From Oscillospiraceae bacterium (lineage in GTDB: Bacteria; Bacillota; Clostridia; Oscillospirales; CAG-272), in NCBI GenBank assembly GCA_015064385.1, contig SVSI01000013.1, positions 1 to 59,834 on the forward strand: a stretch of 59,834 nucleotides of DNA. Direction: 5' to 3'. The number at the start of each line of letters is the position of its first letter. The first letter of the stretch is position 1. A model generated the notes under the pieces. The model did no database searches. It saw only the letters and a list, made by a program, of their open reading frames with translations, and was not told the origin of the DNA. Positions 33,763-41,711 of the stretch are shown piece after piece. A program made the position numbers and the translations under genes.

Positions 33763-34887
33763 TTATTCTCCAAAACTATCCATATAAACGACCTCGCGGC
33801 AGTTTATATTTTCGGGCTTTTCTCTGCCCGACATCAGACTTTTTCCGTCTGCACTCAGTTTTTTTATCGCCTTAAAGATATCTGCATTATTATCGTTTTC
33901 TCCGTAAATAAGGAAAACGTCCGCATCGTATTCCGAGCTCTTCTTGTCAAGGCGCTCAAGATGGTCGAGATATACGGCAAAGCCGATAGCTCCTCCCTCG
34001 CGTCCCATTTTTGCAAGAAGATTATCGTATCTTCCGCCCGAGAGCACACCCGTGGGGACCGAATCTATAAAGCCCCTGAAAACTATGCCGCTGTAATAGC
34101 GCATATCGTTGACTACCGAAAAGTCTATCCAGACGTTTTGTGCCGCGCCACACTTTTCAAGCGTGTCGGCGAGTTCTTTGAGCTCACAAAGCGCCTGCTT
34201 TGCTCTATCGGTCACACAAAAGGCGTCCAGCTTATCCACGACCTCGCTTATCTTTCCGTACGCGGAAACCAGAGAGGTGAATTTCTCGGTCATAGCCGTG
34301 TCAAGAGATGCCTGTGCGCATACCGACATAACGCCCGCGCGGTTCTTTTCTCCGATACACGAAAGCATCTTTGCACGCTTTTCGCCCGAAAGTCCCGCCG
34401 CGTCAAGCAGCTCGGAAAGGATTCCCATGTGCGAAAGCTCGAGTATATGCTTGTCACTTATCGCGGCAAGCGAATCGAGTGCGAGCAGTACGACCTCGCA
34501 TACGTTGTAGCTGTCAATATTTCCGAAGCATTCAAGTCCGGTCTGCATGATCTCGGCGTAGTCGCCGTGACCGCTGACCGCTTCCGCTCTGTAAACGGTC
34601 TCGTTGTAATAGACCTTGTTTACACCCGTGGGCGACTCGGGAGTGTTCTTTATTATAGAAAGAGTTACGTCGGGCTTGAGCGCAAGAAGCTTTCCCCCCT
34701 CGCCCGTGAATGTTATTACTCTGTCACTGACCAGGAAATCCTTGTTTCTTACGTAAAGATCGTACTCCTCAAATTTGCTCATTTTATACGGCTTGTAGCC
34801 GAATGCTCGGTAAAGACCGCGCAGAGCAAGAGACGCTCTCTCCTGCGGCTTCAGTACCTTTTCGCTCGTGCGGATAACTCCGTCCAT
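33763..34887 (-). CDS. hisZ: ATP phosphoribosyltransferase regulatory subunit
   Basis: A 374-residue paralogue of histidyl-tRNA synthetase catalytic core without the anticodon domain. YNETVYRAE (class II motif 2-like) is near 97 and the DNLLAKMGREGGAIGFA motif 3 region is near 292. First gene of the operon. The ATG at 34887 follows AAAGG; upstream in-frame residues lie near the promoter and are not used. It senses histidine in the HisG-HisZ complex. Confidence 0.95.
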   Translation of the reverse strand: MDGVIRTSEKVLKPQERASLALRGLYRAFGYKPYKMSKFEEYDLYVRNKDFLVSDRVITFTGEGGKLLALKPDVTLSIIKNTPESPTGVNKVYYNETVYRAEAVSGHGDYAEIMQTGLECFGNIDSYNVCEVVLLALDSLAAISDKHILELSHMGILSELLDAAGLSGEKRAKMLSCIGEKNRAGVMSVCAQASLDTAMTEKFTSLVSAYGKISEVVDKLDAFCVTDRAKQALCELKELADTLEKCGAAQNVWIDFSVVNDMRYYSGIVFRGFIDSVPTGVLSGGRYDNLLAKMGREGGAIGFAVYLDHLERLDKKSSEYDADVFLIYGENDNNADIFKAIKKLSADGKSLMSGREKPENINCREVVYMDSFGE

Positions 34888-34924
34888 TTTGTTTCTGCCT
34901 TTCAATCGTGTCTTTGATATTGAC

Positions 34925-34953
34925 ATTTTACCACTTTAGAGTGCTAAAGTCAA
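34925..34953 (-). promoter_or_regulatory. his operon promoter with central palindrome
   Basis: Minus strand: TTGACT (34953-34948), 17 bp, TAAAAT (34930-34925). A perfect inverted repeat ACTTTAG-N4-CTAAAGT (34933-34950) fills the spacer and overlaps the -35 box, an ideal place for a repressor. No T-box or attenuator is visible in the roughly 30-nt leader. Confidence 0.8.
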
Positions 34954-35055
34954 TATATATTTCCAACAAATTTTGATTATTTTGCATTGAATTTAGCATA
35001 AAACTCATAATTTTACGCTATTTCGCCTCGCGACCGTAACTTAATTCGCTAAAAG

Positions 35056-35484
35056 TCAAGCGTTTTCCTTCGGTGCTGCGCTTTCGCAGTAGATACAGCG
35101 GTATATACGCTTTTCGCGGTCGGAAAGACGAAACTCCTGTCTGAGCTCGGGCTCTGCCGAGGTGATACATCTCGGATTTTTGCATCTTATAACGCCCGAA
35201 ATTCTCTCGGGAAGAGTGAGGCGCTCGCGTTTAGCCAGCTTTCCGTCCTCAATAATATTCACGGTAATACCCGGATCGATAAATCCGAGCAGATCGAAAT
35301 CAAGGTCGATTATCTCGCCTATCTTGATAATGTCCTTTTTGCCCATCTTGGTGCTGTCCGCGTTTTTTATCATAGCGACCGTACCTTCGAGCTTTTCAAG
35401 TCCGAGAATGTTGTAGATGTATATTCCCTTGCCCGCGCTGATATGGTCGATAACGATACCGTTTTTAAGCTGTCCTATAATCAT
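35056..35484 (-). CDS. pyrI: Aspartate carbamoyltransferase regulatory chain
   Basis: A 142-residue regulatory subunit. The nucleotide-binding half holds VIDHISAGKGIYIYNILG near 11. The zinc half has CKNPRC near 106 and CIYC near 129, the four cysteines that hold the catalytic chain. It binds CTP or ATP for feedback. AAAGGCGGG precedes the ATG. Last gene of the pyrimidine operon. Confidence 0.96.
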   Translation of the reverse strand: MIIGQLKNGIVIDHISAGKGIYIYNILGLEKLEGTVAMIKNADSTKMGKKDIIKIGEIIDLDFDLLGFIDPGITVNIIEDGKLAKRERLTLPERISGVIRCKNPRCITSAEPELRQEFRLSDREKRIYRCIYCESAAPKENA

Positions 35485-35502
35485 TTTTCAGACCCGCCTT
35501 TC

Positions 35503-36426
35503 TTATATTCTGCCCGCTTCCTCAAGAAGCTTGAGAATAAGTGCCATTCTGATATACACGCTGTATTTTACCTGCTTGAAGTAGCAAGCTCTGGGATCGT
35601 CGTCAACTGCCACCGATATCTCGTTTACTCTCGGGAGCGGATGGAGTATCGCCATATCGCTCTTTGCCCTTGCGAGCTTGTCGGGAGTGAGAATGTAGGT
35701 GTCCTTAAGACGGACGTAGTCCGCTTCGTTGAAGAAACGCTCTCGCTGAACTCTTGTCATATAGAGTATATCGAGCTTGTCTATCGAGCCGACGAGATCG
35801 CTCGTTTCCTCGAACCGTGCTCCCGAGGGAATTATTACCTCGTCTCTGATATAGTCGGGAATCTTAAGCTCGTCGGGAGAGATAAGCACGAACTTTACGT
35901 TCTTGTATCTCGACATTGCCGAGATGAGCGAGTGTACGGTTCTGCCGAATTTAAGGTCGCCGCAAAGACCGACGGTGAGTCCGTCAAAGCCGCCTTTTTC
36001 GAGTTTTATGGTAATAAGGTCTGTGAGCGTCTGGGTGGGATGGTTGTGGCCGCCGTCGCCTGCGTTGATGATCGGAACCTCCGAGCGAAGGGTTGCCGCA
36101 AGAGCCGCGCCCTCCTTGGGATGGCGCATTGCAATTATATCAACGTAGTTAGAGACCGTTCTTACGGTATCCGAGAGACTCTCGCCCTTTGCGGTCGAGG
36201 AGCTCTGCGCTTCGGAAAATCCGAGCACGTTTCCTCCGAGCTGATACATAGCCGACTCAAAGCTGAGACGGGTTCTCGTTGATGGCTCGAAGAAAAGTGT
36301 CGCAAGACGCTTTCCCTTGCAGATCTCCGCATATTTTGCCGGATTTTTCATTATATCCTCTGCAGTTTCGATAAGAGAGTCGATCTCCTCCACCGTGAGA
36401 TCCTTAATGTCGATAAGACTTCTCAT
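35503..36426 (-). CDS. pyrB: Aspartate carbamoyltransferase catalytic chain
   Basis: A 307-residue transferase making carbamoyl-aspartate. Carbamoyl-phosphate motif STRTR is near 54, with [14 protein letters not shown] near 126 and HPLPRVNEI near 264. It pairs with PyrI 18 bases downstream. AAGGTAAGG precedes the start. The 285-base gap before it holds the triple 80-bp repeat. Confidence 0.97.
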   Translation of the reverse strand: MRSLIDIKDLTVEEIDSLIETAEDIMKNPAKYAEICKGKRLATLFFEPSTRTRLSFESAMYQLGGNVLGFSEAQSSSTAKGESLSDTVRTVSNYVDIIAMRHPKEGAALAATLRSEVPIINAGDGGHNHPTQTLTDLITIKLEKGGFDGLTVGLCGDLKFGRTVHSLISAMSRYKNVKFVLISPDELKIPDYIRDEVIIPSGARFEETSDLVGSIDKLDILYMTRVQRERFFNEADYVRLKDTYILTPDKLARAKSDMAILHPLPRVNEISVAVDDDPRACYFKQVKYSVYIRMALILKLLEEAGRI

Positions 36427-36480
36427 TTTGTGACCTTACCTTTCGTTAAAGTGTAAATCGGTGTTTTATATATCTCTTTT

Positions 36481-36720
36481 TAGGGATTTGGCTTTGCCAA
36501 ATCCGGACAAGCGCCGAGTGTGTTCGCACTAACTTTATGCGCCCTGTGCAAAGCTGTTTTTAGGAATTTGGCTTTGCCAAATTCGGACAAGCGCCAAGTG
36601 TGTTCGCACTAACTTTATGCGCCCTGTGCAAAGCTGTTTTTAGGAATTTGGCTTTGCCAAATTCGGACAAGCGCCAAGTGTGTTCGCACTAACTTTATGC
36701 GCTTGTTGCGCTTATTTCGC
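36481..36720. repeat. Three tandem 80-bp units, each with a hairpin
   Basis: Units start at 36481, 36561 and 36641, exactly 80 bp apart. Units 2 and 3 match each other almost perfectly; unit 1 has a few changes. Each has GGATTTGGC/GCCAAATCC (or GAATTTGGC/GCCAAATTC), then AAGCGCC(G/A)AGTGTGTTCGCACT. The third diverges at about 36702 and runs into the pyrE stop. Confidence 0.95.
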
Positions 36721-37365
36721 GCCATTAACGGCGAGATAGTTCTTTATTCTCTCAACGTTTTCTCTGTTGCTCTCGTCCTCTTCGAGGTACTCGATAATAT
36801 CGTAAACGTCAACTATCGAATATACGGGGAATCCGAAGGTGTCCTCGATCTCCTGCATTGCGCCCTTCTCGGTCTGTCCCTTTTCCTTGCGGTCAACCAT
36901 TATAAAGGTTGCGGCAACCTTCGTGCCTTCAAGGTGAGAAAGTATCTCCATACTCTCGCGAATAGCCGTTCCTGCCGTGATAACGTCCTCGATAATTACG
37001 ATCTCCTCGCCTGCCGTGGGAACGTATCCGACGAAAACTCCGCCCTCGCCGTGGTCCTTTACCTCTTTACGGTTAAAGAAGAAGGGTACGTTAAGATCTT
37101 TCTTTGAAAGTGCAACTGCCGCAGATACTGCAAGCGAGATGCCCTTATATGCAGGTCCGTAAAGGACTGCCCTCTTTGCACCGAGCTTTTCAAAGTACGC
37201 TTTTGCGTAGAACTCTCCGAGCTTTGCGATATCGTCGCCCGTCTTGATCATTCCCGCGTTTATGAAATAAGGGATCTTTCTTCCGCTTTTTGCGGTAAAA
37301 TCACCGAACTTGAGCACTCCTGCGCTCTCCAAAAACTGTATAAACTCTCTCTTGTAGCTTTCCAT
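36712..37365 (-). CDS. pyrE: Orotate phosphoribosyltransferase
   Basis: A 217-residue enzyme joining orotate to PRPP. The PRPP loop IIEDVITAGTAIRES is near 114-128 and the flexible catalytic loop follows FNRKEVKDHGEGG near 89. AAAGGAAT precedes the start. Its PRPP is probably made by the synthetase encoded at 54-55 kb. Confidence 0.97.
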   Translation of the reverse strand: MESYKREFIQFLESAGVLKFGDFTAKSGRKIPYFINAGMIKTGDDIAKLGEFYAKAYFEKLGAKRAVLYGPAYKGISLAVSAAVALSKKDLNVPFFFNRKEVKDHGEGGVFVGYVPTAGEEIVIIEDVITAGTAIRESMEILSHLEGTKVAATFIMVDRKEKGQTEKGAMQEIEDTFGFPVYSIVDVYDIIEYLEEDESNRENVERIKNYLAVNGAK

Positions 37366-37396
37366 ATTCGTATTCCTTTCGTATTAAAGCGTTTTG

Positions 37397-39088
37397 TTAT
37401 GCGTCCGTCTTCTGCGAACCCGTGGGGTTAAGGATACTGTATCCTACGTTTACAAGGTGGTCTGCAACTCTTTCAAGTCCAACGACAGCGCTCGAGAAAT
37501 ACGGGCTATGGTCAACCGAGCAGTTGCCCTCTGCAAGGCGCGCAAAGTGACTTGCATTGAGAGCGCGCTTCATTTCATCGGTCTTTTCCTCGAGCTCGGT
37601 AAGCTCCGCAAGACGTTCGCTGCTCAGATTTTCAAACGCGTCCTTCGAGATCTCAAACATCTTTTCAACGGTAGCGCAAAGCTCTGTAAGCTCGCTTACC
37701 GCCGCATCCGAGAAGGTCAGCTCCTTTTCTTCCATTTCCGCGCCGATCTCGTAGAAGTTTTCGGCGTGGTCGCCTATACGCTCAAGGTCGTTAAGCACGT
37801 GGAAATACGATCCGATGACCGTTTCCTCCTTTGCGCCGCTGACCTCGGTAGAGAGCTTTATAAGGAACTTTGTGAGCGAGCTGTTCGTGTAGTCGATTAT
37901 TGCTTCGTTTTCTAATATCTTATCGCCTCCGACACCGCTTCCGCTACGTAGGGACTCGAACGAGAGCACCGTGTTTTCGTGTGCAAGAGAGAGCATATAG
38001 TCCATCTCTTTTTTTACCTGAACGAGTGCGACCGAGGGTACCGCAAGCATGTGCTCATCAACAAACTTGAGCGAGCGTTCTTTCTTTTCTTCCTTCTTGT
38101 CTTTGATAACGAGCTCTGCAAATCCAACGAGTTGCTTAACGAAAGGAAGCATGATAAGAGCGTTGGTAACGTTAAAGATAACGTGGAAGAGAGAAACTCT
38201 CATCTGGAGAGACATAACGTCGTTGTCATTTGGGAATATCTTAGTGAGGAATAAAACCATCTCTTCCTTGAATATCCACATAGCAGCGGTAAAGAGTACC
38301 GCGCCGACAGCGTTGAAGGTGAGGTGTATAAGCGCGGTGCGCTTTGCGTTAGTCTTTCCGCCGACCGCCGCAAGAAGCGCGGTCACACAGGTGCCGACGT
38401 TAGCACCGATAACGAGGAAGATCGCAAGGTCGAGCTTAACTGCGCCCGCACCGACCATAGTAATAATAACGCCGGTCGCAGCAGACGAGGACTGAATAAG
38501 TGCGGTAAAGAATATACCTATAAGCACCAGAAGAAGGGGAGCGATCACCCCGACACCGGGTGCCGTTACCGCTTCGGACGCCTTGCGAAACATTGTGAGG
38601 ACCTCGGGACTTCTGAACGCCTGCTCCGAGCCCATTATCTCAAGACCTACGAATATAAGTCCGAGACCGCCTATAAGACTACCGAGAAGCTTCATCTTTT
38701 CCTTTTTGGAGAAGCCCATCATTATGCCCGCAAATGCAAAGATGTACATTATAAGGTTGAAAATATCATTTTTGAGAGCAACGAGAAGTCCGGTAACGGT
38801 AGTACCGATCTTTGCACCGAGGAGTATGGGGGTCGCCTGCGTAAGTGTCATAACGCCTGCGCTGACGAGACCGATAACCATTACAGAGGTCGCGGAGGAC
38901 GACTGAATGATAGCGGTAACGCCCGTACCTACCGCAAGACCTGAAAAACGGTTGTTGCTGATCTTACCGAGAAATTTCTTCATTCCGCTTCCCGCGCTCT
39001 TTTCAAGCGCGTCGCCCATAAAGTTCATACCGACGATAAATACGCCGACTCCGGCAAGAAGCCATATCAAGCTGCTTATAAGTGACAT
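37397..39088 (-). CDS. Na/Pi cotransporter family protein with PhoU-like C-terminus
   Basis: 563 residues. The N-terminal part (about 1-320) is a repeated membrane domain with two QSSSAT-type motifs, AIIQSSSATS near 60 and ALIQSSSAAT near 200, typical of sodium-phosphate cotransporters. The C-terminal 200 residues are helical and PhoU-like (HVLNDLERIGDHAENF near 460). It lies inside the pyrimidine operon between pyrF and pyrE with AAAGGA before its ATG. Phosphate uptake alongside PRPP-consuming steps is the simple reading. Confidence 0.9.
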   Translation of the reverse strand: MSLISSLIWLLAGVGVFIVGMNFMGDALEKSAGSGMKKFLGKISNNRFSGLAVGTGVTAIIQSSSATSVMVIGLVSAGVMTLTQATPILLGAKIGTTVTGLLVALKNDIFNLIMYIFAFAGIMMGFSKKEKMKLLGSLIGGLGLIFVGLEIMGSEQAFRSPEVLTMFRKASEAVTAPGVGVIAPLLLVLIGIFFTALIQSSSAATGVIITMVGAGAVKLDLAIFLVIGANVGTCVTALLAAVGGKTNAKRTALIHLTFNAVGAVLFTAAMWIFKEEMVLFLTKIFPNDNDVMSLQMRVSLFHVIFNVTNALIMLPFVKQLVGFAELVIKDKKEEKKERSLKFVDEHMLAVPSVALVQVKKEMDYMLSLAHENTVLSFESLRSGSGVGGDKILENEAIIDYTNSSLTKFLIKLSTEVSGAKEETVIGSYFHVLNDLERIGDHAENFYEIGAEMEEKELTFSDAAVSELTELCATVEKMFEISKDAFENLSSERLAELTELEEKTDEMKRALNASHFARLAEGNCSVDHSPYFSSAVVGLERVADHLVNVGYSILNPTGSQKTDA

Positions 39089-39133
39089 ATAAAATCCTTT
39101 CTTTTATGTATGTACGTCCGTTTGTTTAGTTTA

Positions 39134-39205
39134 ACAAAAGTTTTTGAAGTTCCAAGAAACTTTTCTCAAAAGTTTCTTGGCGGGTTCTAAGGGCAGCGCC
39201 CTTAG
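39134..39205. repeat. Composite repeat, copy E (right arm only, after pyrF)
   Basis: Only AAAGTTTTTGAAGTTCCAAG, hairpin aaacttttctcaaaagttt, GGCGGGTTC and TAAGGGCAGCGCCCTTAG remain. The pyrF stop TAA lies in the last five bases. Confidence 0.85.
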
Positions 39206-39900
39206 TCGCAGAATTCCTTAACGCATCTCTCGTATGCGGCAACCGGATCCTCTGCGGCGGTTATCGGACGTCCGACTACGATATAGTCCGATCCGATCTC
39301 CTTTGCCTGTGCGGGAGTCATAACTCTCTTCTGGTCGCCAACGTCCCCGTCCGTAAAGCGCACGCCGGGGGTGACGGTCACGAAATCCTTGCCGCATCTC
39401 TCGTGTACCTTGCCCGCCTCAAGAGGTGAGCAAACTACGCCGTCAAGTCCTGCAACCTTCGCGTTGTGTGCGTAGTGCATAACCACCTCGTCGATCGGCG
39501 CTTTGATAAGAAGATCGTTCTCCATCGCGCTCTGATCGGTAGATGTGAGCTGTGTTACCGCAATAAGCATCGGGCGGCTTCCGTCCTCACGGGTGAGTCC
39601 CTCGATCGCCGCCTCCATCATACGGATAGTTCCGCCGGCATGAAGGTTCGTCATATCAACGTCAAGTCGTGAAAGGACCGCCATTGACTTTTTGACCGTA
39701 TTCGGGATATCGTGAAGCTTGAGGTCAAGAAAGATCTTGTGTCCTCTCTTCTTTATTTCCTTTACTATCGAGGGTCCCTCCGCATAGTAAAGCTCCATTC
39801 CTATTTTAACGAAGGGCTTTCTGCCCGTAAACTTGTCAAGGAATGCAAAGGTCTTCTCCGCACTGTCAAAATCACAGGCAATGATTACGTCTCTTCCCAT
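39202..39900 (-). CDS. pyrF: Orotidine-5'-phosphate decarboxylase
   Basis: A 232-residue TIM barrel producing UMP. The catalytic Lys-Asp array is visible in [13 protein letters not shown] near 58. Family end motif [13 protein letters not shown] is near 209. Its ATG shares a base with the pyrD stop (TAATG). The stop codon is supplied by repeat copy E. Confidence 0.97.
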   Translation of the reverse strand: MGRDVIIACDFDSAEKTFAFLDKFTGRKPFVKIGMELYYAEGPSIVKEIKKRGHKIFLDLKLHDIPNTVKKSMAVLSRLDVDMTNLHAGGTIRMMEAAIEGLTREDGSRPMLIAVTQLTSTDQSAMENDLLIKAPIDEVVMHYAHNAKVAGLDGVVCSPLEAGKVHERCGKDFVTVTPGVRFTDGDVGDQKRVMTPAQAKEIGSDYIVVGRPITAAEDPVAAYERCVKEFCD

Positions 39901-40811
39901 TATTTAACTCCTCCTATAATATCCGTGAGATCGTCTATTCTGTATTTTTCCATAACCCGAGGAAGATCCTCGATAATTTCCTTGCACGCATACGGATTTA
40001 TAAGGTTGGCTGCACCGACCTCAACTGCCGTAGCGCCCGCGAGCATCATTTCGATAACGTCCTCTGCGCTCGAAACGCCGCCCATTCCGACGACCGGAAT
40101 TTTGACCGCGTTTGCGACCTGATATACCATTCTGACCGCTACGGGGAATATAGCAGAACCCGAAAATCCGCCCATCTTGTTTGCAATTACGGGACGTCTC
40201 GTTTTGAGGTCTATTCTCATTCCGAGCAGGGTGTTTATAAGACTGATACCGTCCGCACCCGCGTCCTCGCACGCCTTTGCTATCGAAACTATATCGGTAA
40301 CGTTGGGCGAGAGCTTGATGATAACCGGTTTTGTCGTCACCTTTTTAACTGCTCTCGTGACCTCTGCCGCCGCTTCGGGCGACGTTCCGAAGGACATTCC
40401 GCCGCCGTGGACGTTCGGGCAGCTTACGTTGACCTCGAGCCAGCCGACCTGCTCACATTTGTCCAGCTTTTCGCAGGTATAGACGTATTCGTCCACCGAA
40501 AATCCCGAAACGTTTGCCATGACCGGCTTGTTGAAGCATTTTTTGAGCTTGGGAAGCTCCTCGGAAATTACCTTTTCGACTCCCGGATTCTGAAGTCCGA
40601 CCGAATTTATCATTCCCATCGGACACTCGGCAATTCGAGGCGTAGGATTTCCGAATCTCGGATCCTTGGTCGTTCCCTTAAAAGAAAATGTTCCGAGCAT
40701 ATTTATGTCGTACAGCTCTGCAAACTCGTATCCGAAGCCGTACGTTCCGCTTGCGGGGATTACGGGGTTGTCAAGCTCTATCCCGCAAAGATTCACACTC
40801 ATTTTTCCCAT
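39900..40811 (-). CDS. pyrD: Dihydroorotate dehydrogenase, type 1B catalytic subunit
   Basis: A 303-residue FMN barrel. The base cysteine is in [11 protein letters not shown] near 131, typical of class 1. FMN loops [10 protein letters not shown] and KLSPNVTDI are present. The start at 40811 is 6 bases after GGAGG, inside pyrK (13-base overlap); a long upstream in-frame extension is rejected. It works with PyrK, so electrons go to NAD. Confidence 0.96.
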   Translation of the reverse strand: MGKMSVNLCGIELDNPVIPASGTYGFGYEFAELYDINMLGTFSFKGTTKDPRFGNPTPRIAECPMGMINSVGLQNPGVEKVISEELPKLKKCFNKPVMANVSGFSVDEYVYTCEKLDKCEQVGWLEVNVSCPNVHGGGMSFGTSPEAAAEVTRAVKKVTTKPVIIKLSPNVTDIVSIAKACEDAGADGISLINTLLGMRIDLKTRRPVIANKMGGFSGSAIFPVAVRMVYQVANAVKIPVVGMGGVSSAEDVIEMMLAGATAVEVGAANLINPYACKEIIEDLPRVMEKYRIDDLTDIIGGVK

Positions 40812-41539
40812 AGTATTTCCTCCCTGCACAGAATGGGACCGTCCTTGCATATACGCTTGTATCCGGTAACGGTCTTGCACGAGCATCCCATACAAGCTCC
40901 GAATCCACAGCCCATTCTCTCTTCAAAGCTGAACTGCGCGGGGCAGTCGGTGTCGCTATACAGCGCTTTCAGCATCGGCTCGGGACCGCAGGTCATTATC
41001 GAGGAATATTCTCCGACAGTACCGAGCGCATCTGTAACGAAGCCGCGTATGCCGAGCGTTCCGTCCACCGTGGTTACGGTAAAGCTTGCGCCGAGCTTTT
41101 CAAATTCTTCTTTGTAAAAGACCTCGTCCGCACTTCCGAATCCGGCTATCACCTTTACCTGCTTGCCCGCCTTTATAAGCTCCTTTGCAAGAAGGTACAT
41201 CGGGGGAAGTCCTACTCCGCCGCCAACGAGCAAAGGTCTGTCTCCGCTCTTCTCAAGATCGTAGCCGTTGCCGAGACCGGTAAGTATGTCGAGCTCTTCT
41301 CCGCCGACCATCTCTGCCATCTTCTCGGTACCTTTGCCGACGACTTTATATATAAGAGTCAAAACGTCTCCCTCGACGTCGCACACCGAGATCGGTCTGC
41401 GCAGATAAAATCCGTCGAGACGGATATTCACGAACTGTCCGGGCGCGGTAATATGCGAGTTGTCACCCGACAGCTTCATTTCATACGTGTTTTTCGCAAC
41501 CGCGCGGTTCGAAATCACTCTAAAAACCGACTGTTTCAT
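40799..41539 (-). CDS. pyrK: Dihydroorotate dehydrogenase electron-transfer subunit
   Basis: A 246-residue FAD and [2Fe-2S] protein. FAD-binding FYLRRPISVCD is near 46, the NAD-binding glycine loop VGGGVGLPP near 105 and cluster cysteines in CGFGACMGCSCK near 212 plus one more downstream. The ATG at 41539 matches family starts; the SD is weak (AAAAG). An in-frame ATG at 41584 after GAAAGGT lies in repeat copy F and would add 15 residues. Confidence 0.95.
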   Translation of the reverse strand: MKQSVFRVISNRAVAKNTYEMKLSGDNSHITAPGQFVNIRLDGFYLRRPISVCDVEGDVLTLIYKVVGKGTEKMAEMVGGEELDILTGLGNGYDLEKSGDRPLLVGGGVGLPPMYLLAKELIKAGKQVKVIAGFGSADEVFYKEEFEKLGASFTVTTVDGTLGIRGFVTDALGTVGEYSSIMTCGPEPMLKALYSDTDCPAQFSFEERMGCGFGACMGCSCKTVTGYKRICKDGPILCREEILWEK

Positions 41540-41558
41540 CTTTTGTTTTTTTGTTTTA

Positions 41559-41711
41559 GAAAACTTTTGAGAAAAGTTTTCCATACCTTTCAAAACTTTT
41601 TCTTGGGAAAACTATTTGTAAAAGGTTTTCCCAAACCCTTTCAAAAACTTTACTTAGAGGGAAATAAATTGCCGGTAAGATTTTTGAAGCTTCAAGAACG
41701 GAGGCCCTTAA
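41559..41711. repeat. Composite repeat, copy F (between carB and pyrK)
   Basis: Hairpin gaaaactttt/aaaagttttc, then ggaaaactatttgtaaaagg hairpin, CCCTTTCAAAAACTTTACTTA, spacer, ATTTTTGAAGCTTCAAGAAC; the inner right hairpin is deleted and the end reads GGAGGCCCTTAAG. The carB stop TAA sits in the last bases. Confidence 0.85.

Noticed and set aside
34925..34953. CIRCE/HrcA site in the his promoter
   Set aside because: Half of CIRCE (TTAGCACTC) occurs by chance, but the partner GAGTGCTAA at the required 9-base spacing is absent; the symmetric site is a different palindrome.
36481..36720. CRISPR array
   Set aside because: Three head-to-tail 80-bp units with no variable spacers; a tandem repeat.
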